A stretch of 7,140 nt of DNA from Actinomycetota bacterium (GTDB lineage: Bacteria; Actinomycetota; Acidimicrobiia; Acidimicrobiales; Ilumatobacteraceae): assembly GCA_009927375.1 (NCBI GenBank), contig RFNE01000207.1:1-7140 (forward strand), given 5' to 3'. Below are positions 7,134 through 7,140 of this stretch, piece by piece. The position numbers were made by a program, and so were the translations under genes. Under the pieces are notes generated by a model. It worked only from the letters and a program-made list of their open reading frames with translations, searched no databases and was not told the origin of the DNA. The first letter of the stretch is position 1, and every line of letters starts with the position of its first letter.

Positions 7134-7140
7134 CGATTAC

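Overview
The window looks like an ordinary metabolic stretch of a GC-rich bacterial chromosome. An actinobacterium is most likely, perhaps of the Acidimicrobiia type. This rests on a Ddn-like deazaflavin (F420)-dependent reductase, an ACAD10/11-like acyl-CoA dehydrogenase, the base composition, and start codons that appear leaderless. The placement is inference; no rRNA or other marker gene is present.

Layout. Two genes run on the minus strand at the left: an acyl-CoA dehydrogenase cut by the left window edge (<1-1046) and, 35 bp upstream of it, a complete Ddn-like reductase (1082-1513). A 53-bp divergent promoter region (1514-1566) separates them from a series of plus-strand genes: an RhlG/FabG-like short-chain dehydrogenase (1567-2337), the tRNA U34 hydroxylase trhO (2382-3277), a 14-helix DHA2-type MFS exporter (3372-4819), and the threonine catabolic pair tdh (4924-5949) and kbl (5958-7133). 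There are no RNA genes, mobile elements, CRISPR arrays or large repeats that I can see. No gene-free stretch exceeds about 105 bp.

How the genes work together. Tdh oxidises L-threonine to 2-amino-3-ketobutyrate, and Kbl cleaves that with CoA to glycine and acetyl-CoA. They are 8 bp apart and form a clear operon. The acyl-CoA dehydrogenase, the F420-type reductase and the SDR suggest lipid or acyl-chain redox chemistry, but no specific pathway can be assigned. TrhO and the exporter stand alone functionally.

The most striking observation is that three of the seven genes (acyl-CoA dehydrogenase, trhO, MFS exporter) each carry one frame break that a single added base repairs. Every break lies at a short run of identical bases. 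The restored proteins match their families through the break and have family-typical length where the gene is complete. Sequencing or assembly indels explain this better than true gene decay. I found no convincing undescribed system; the remaining leads are regulatory (paired leaderless promoters, inverted repeats before tdh).
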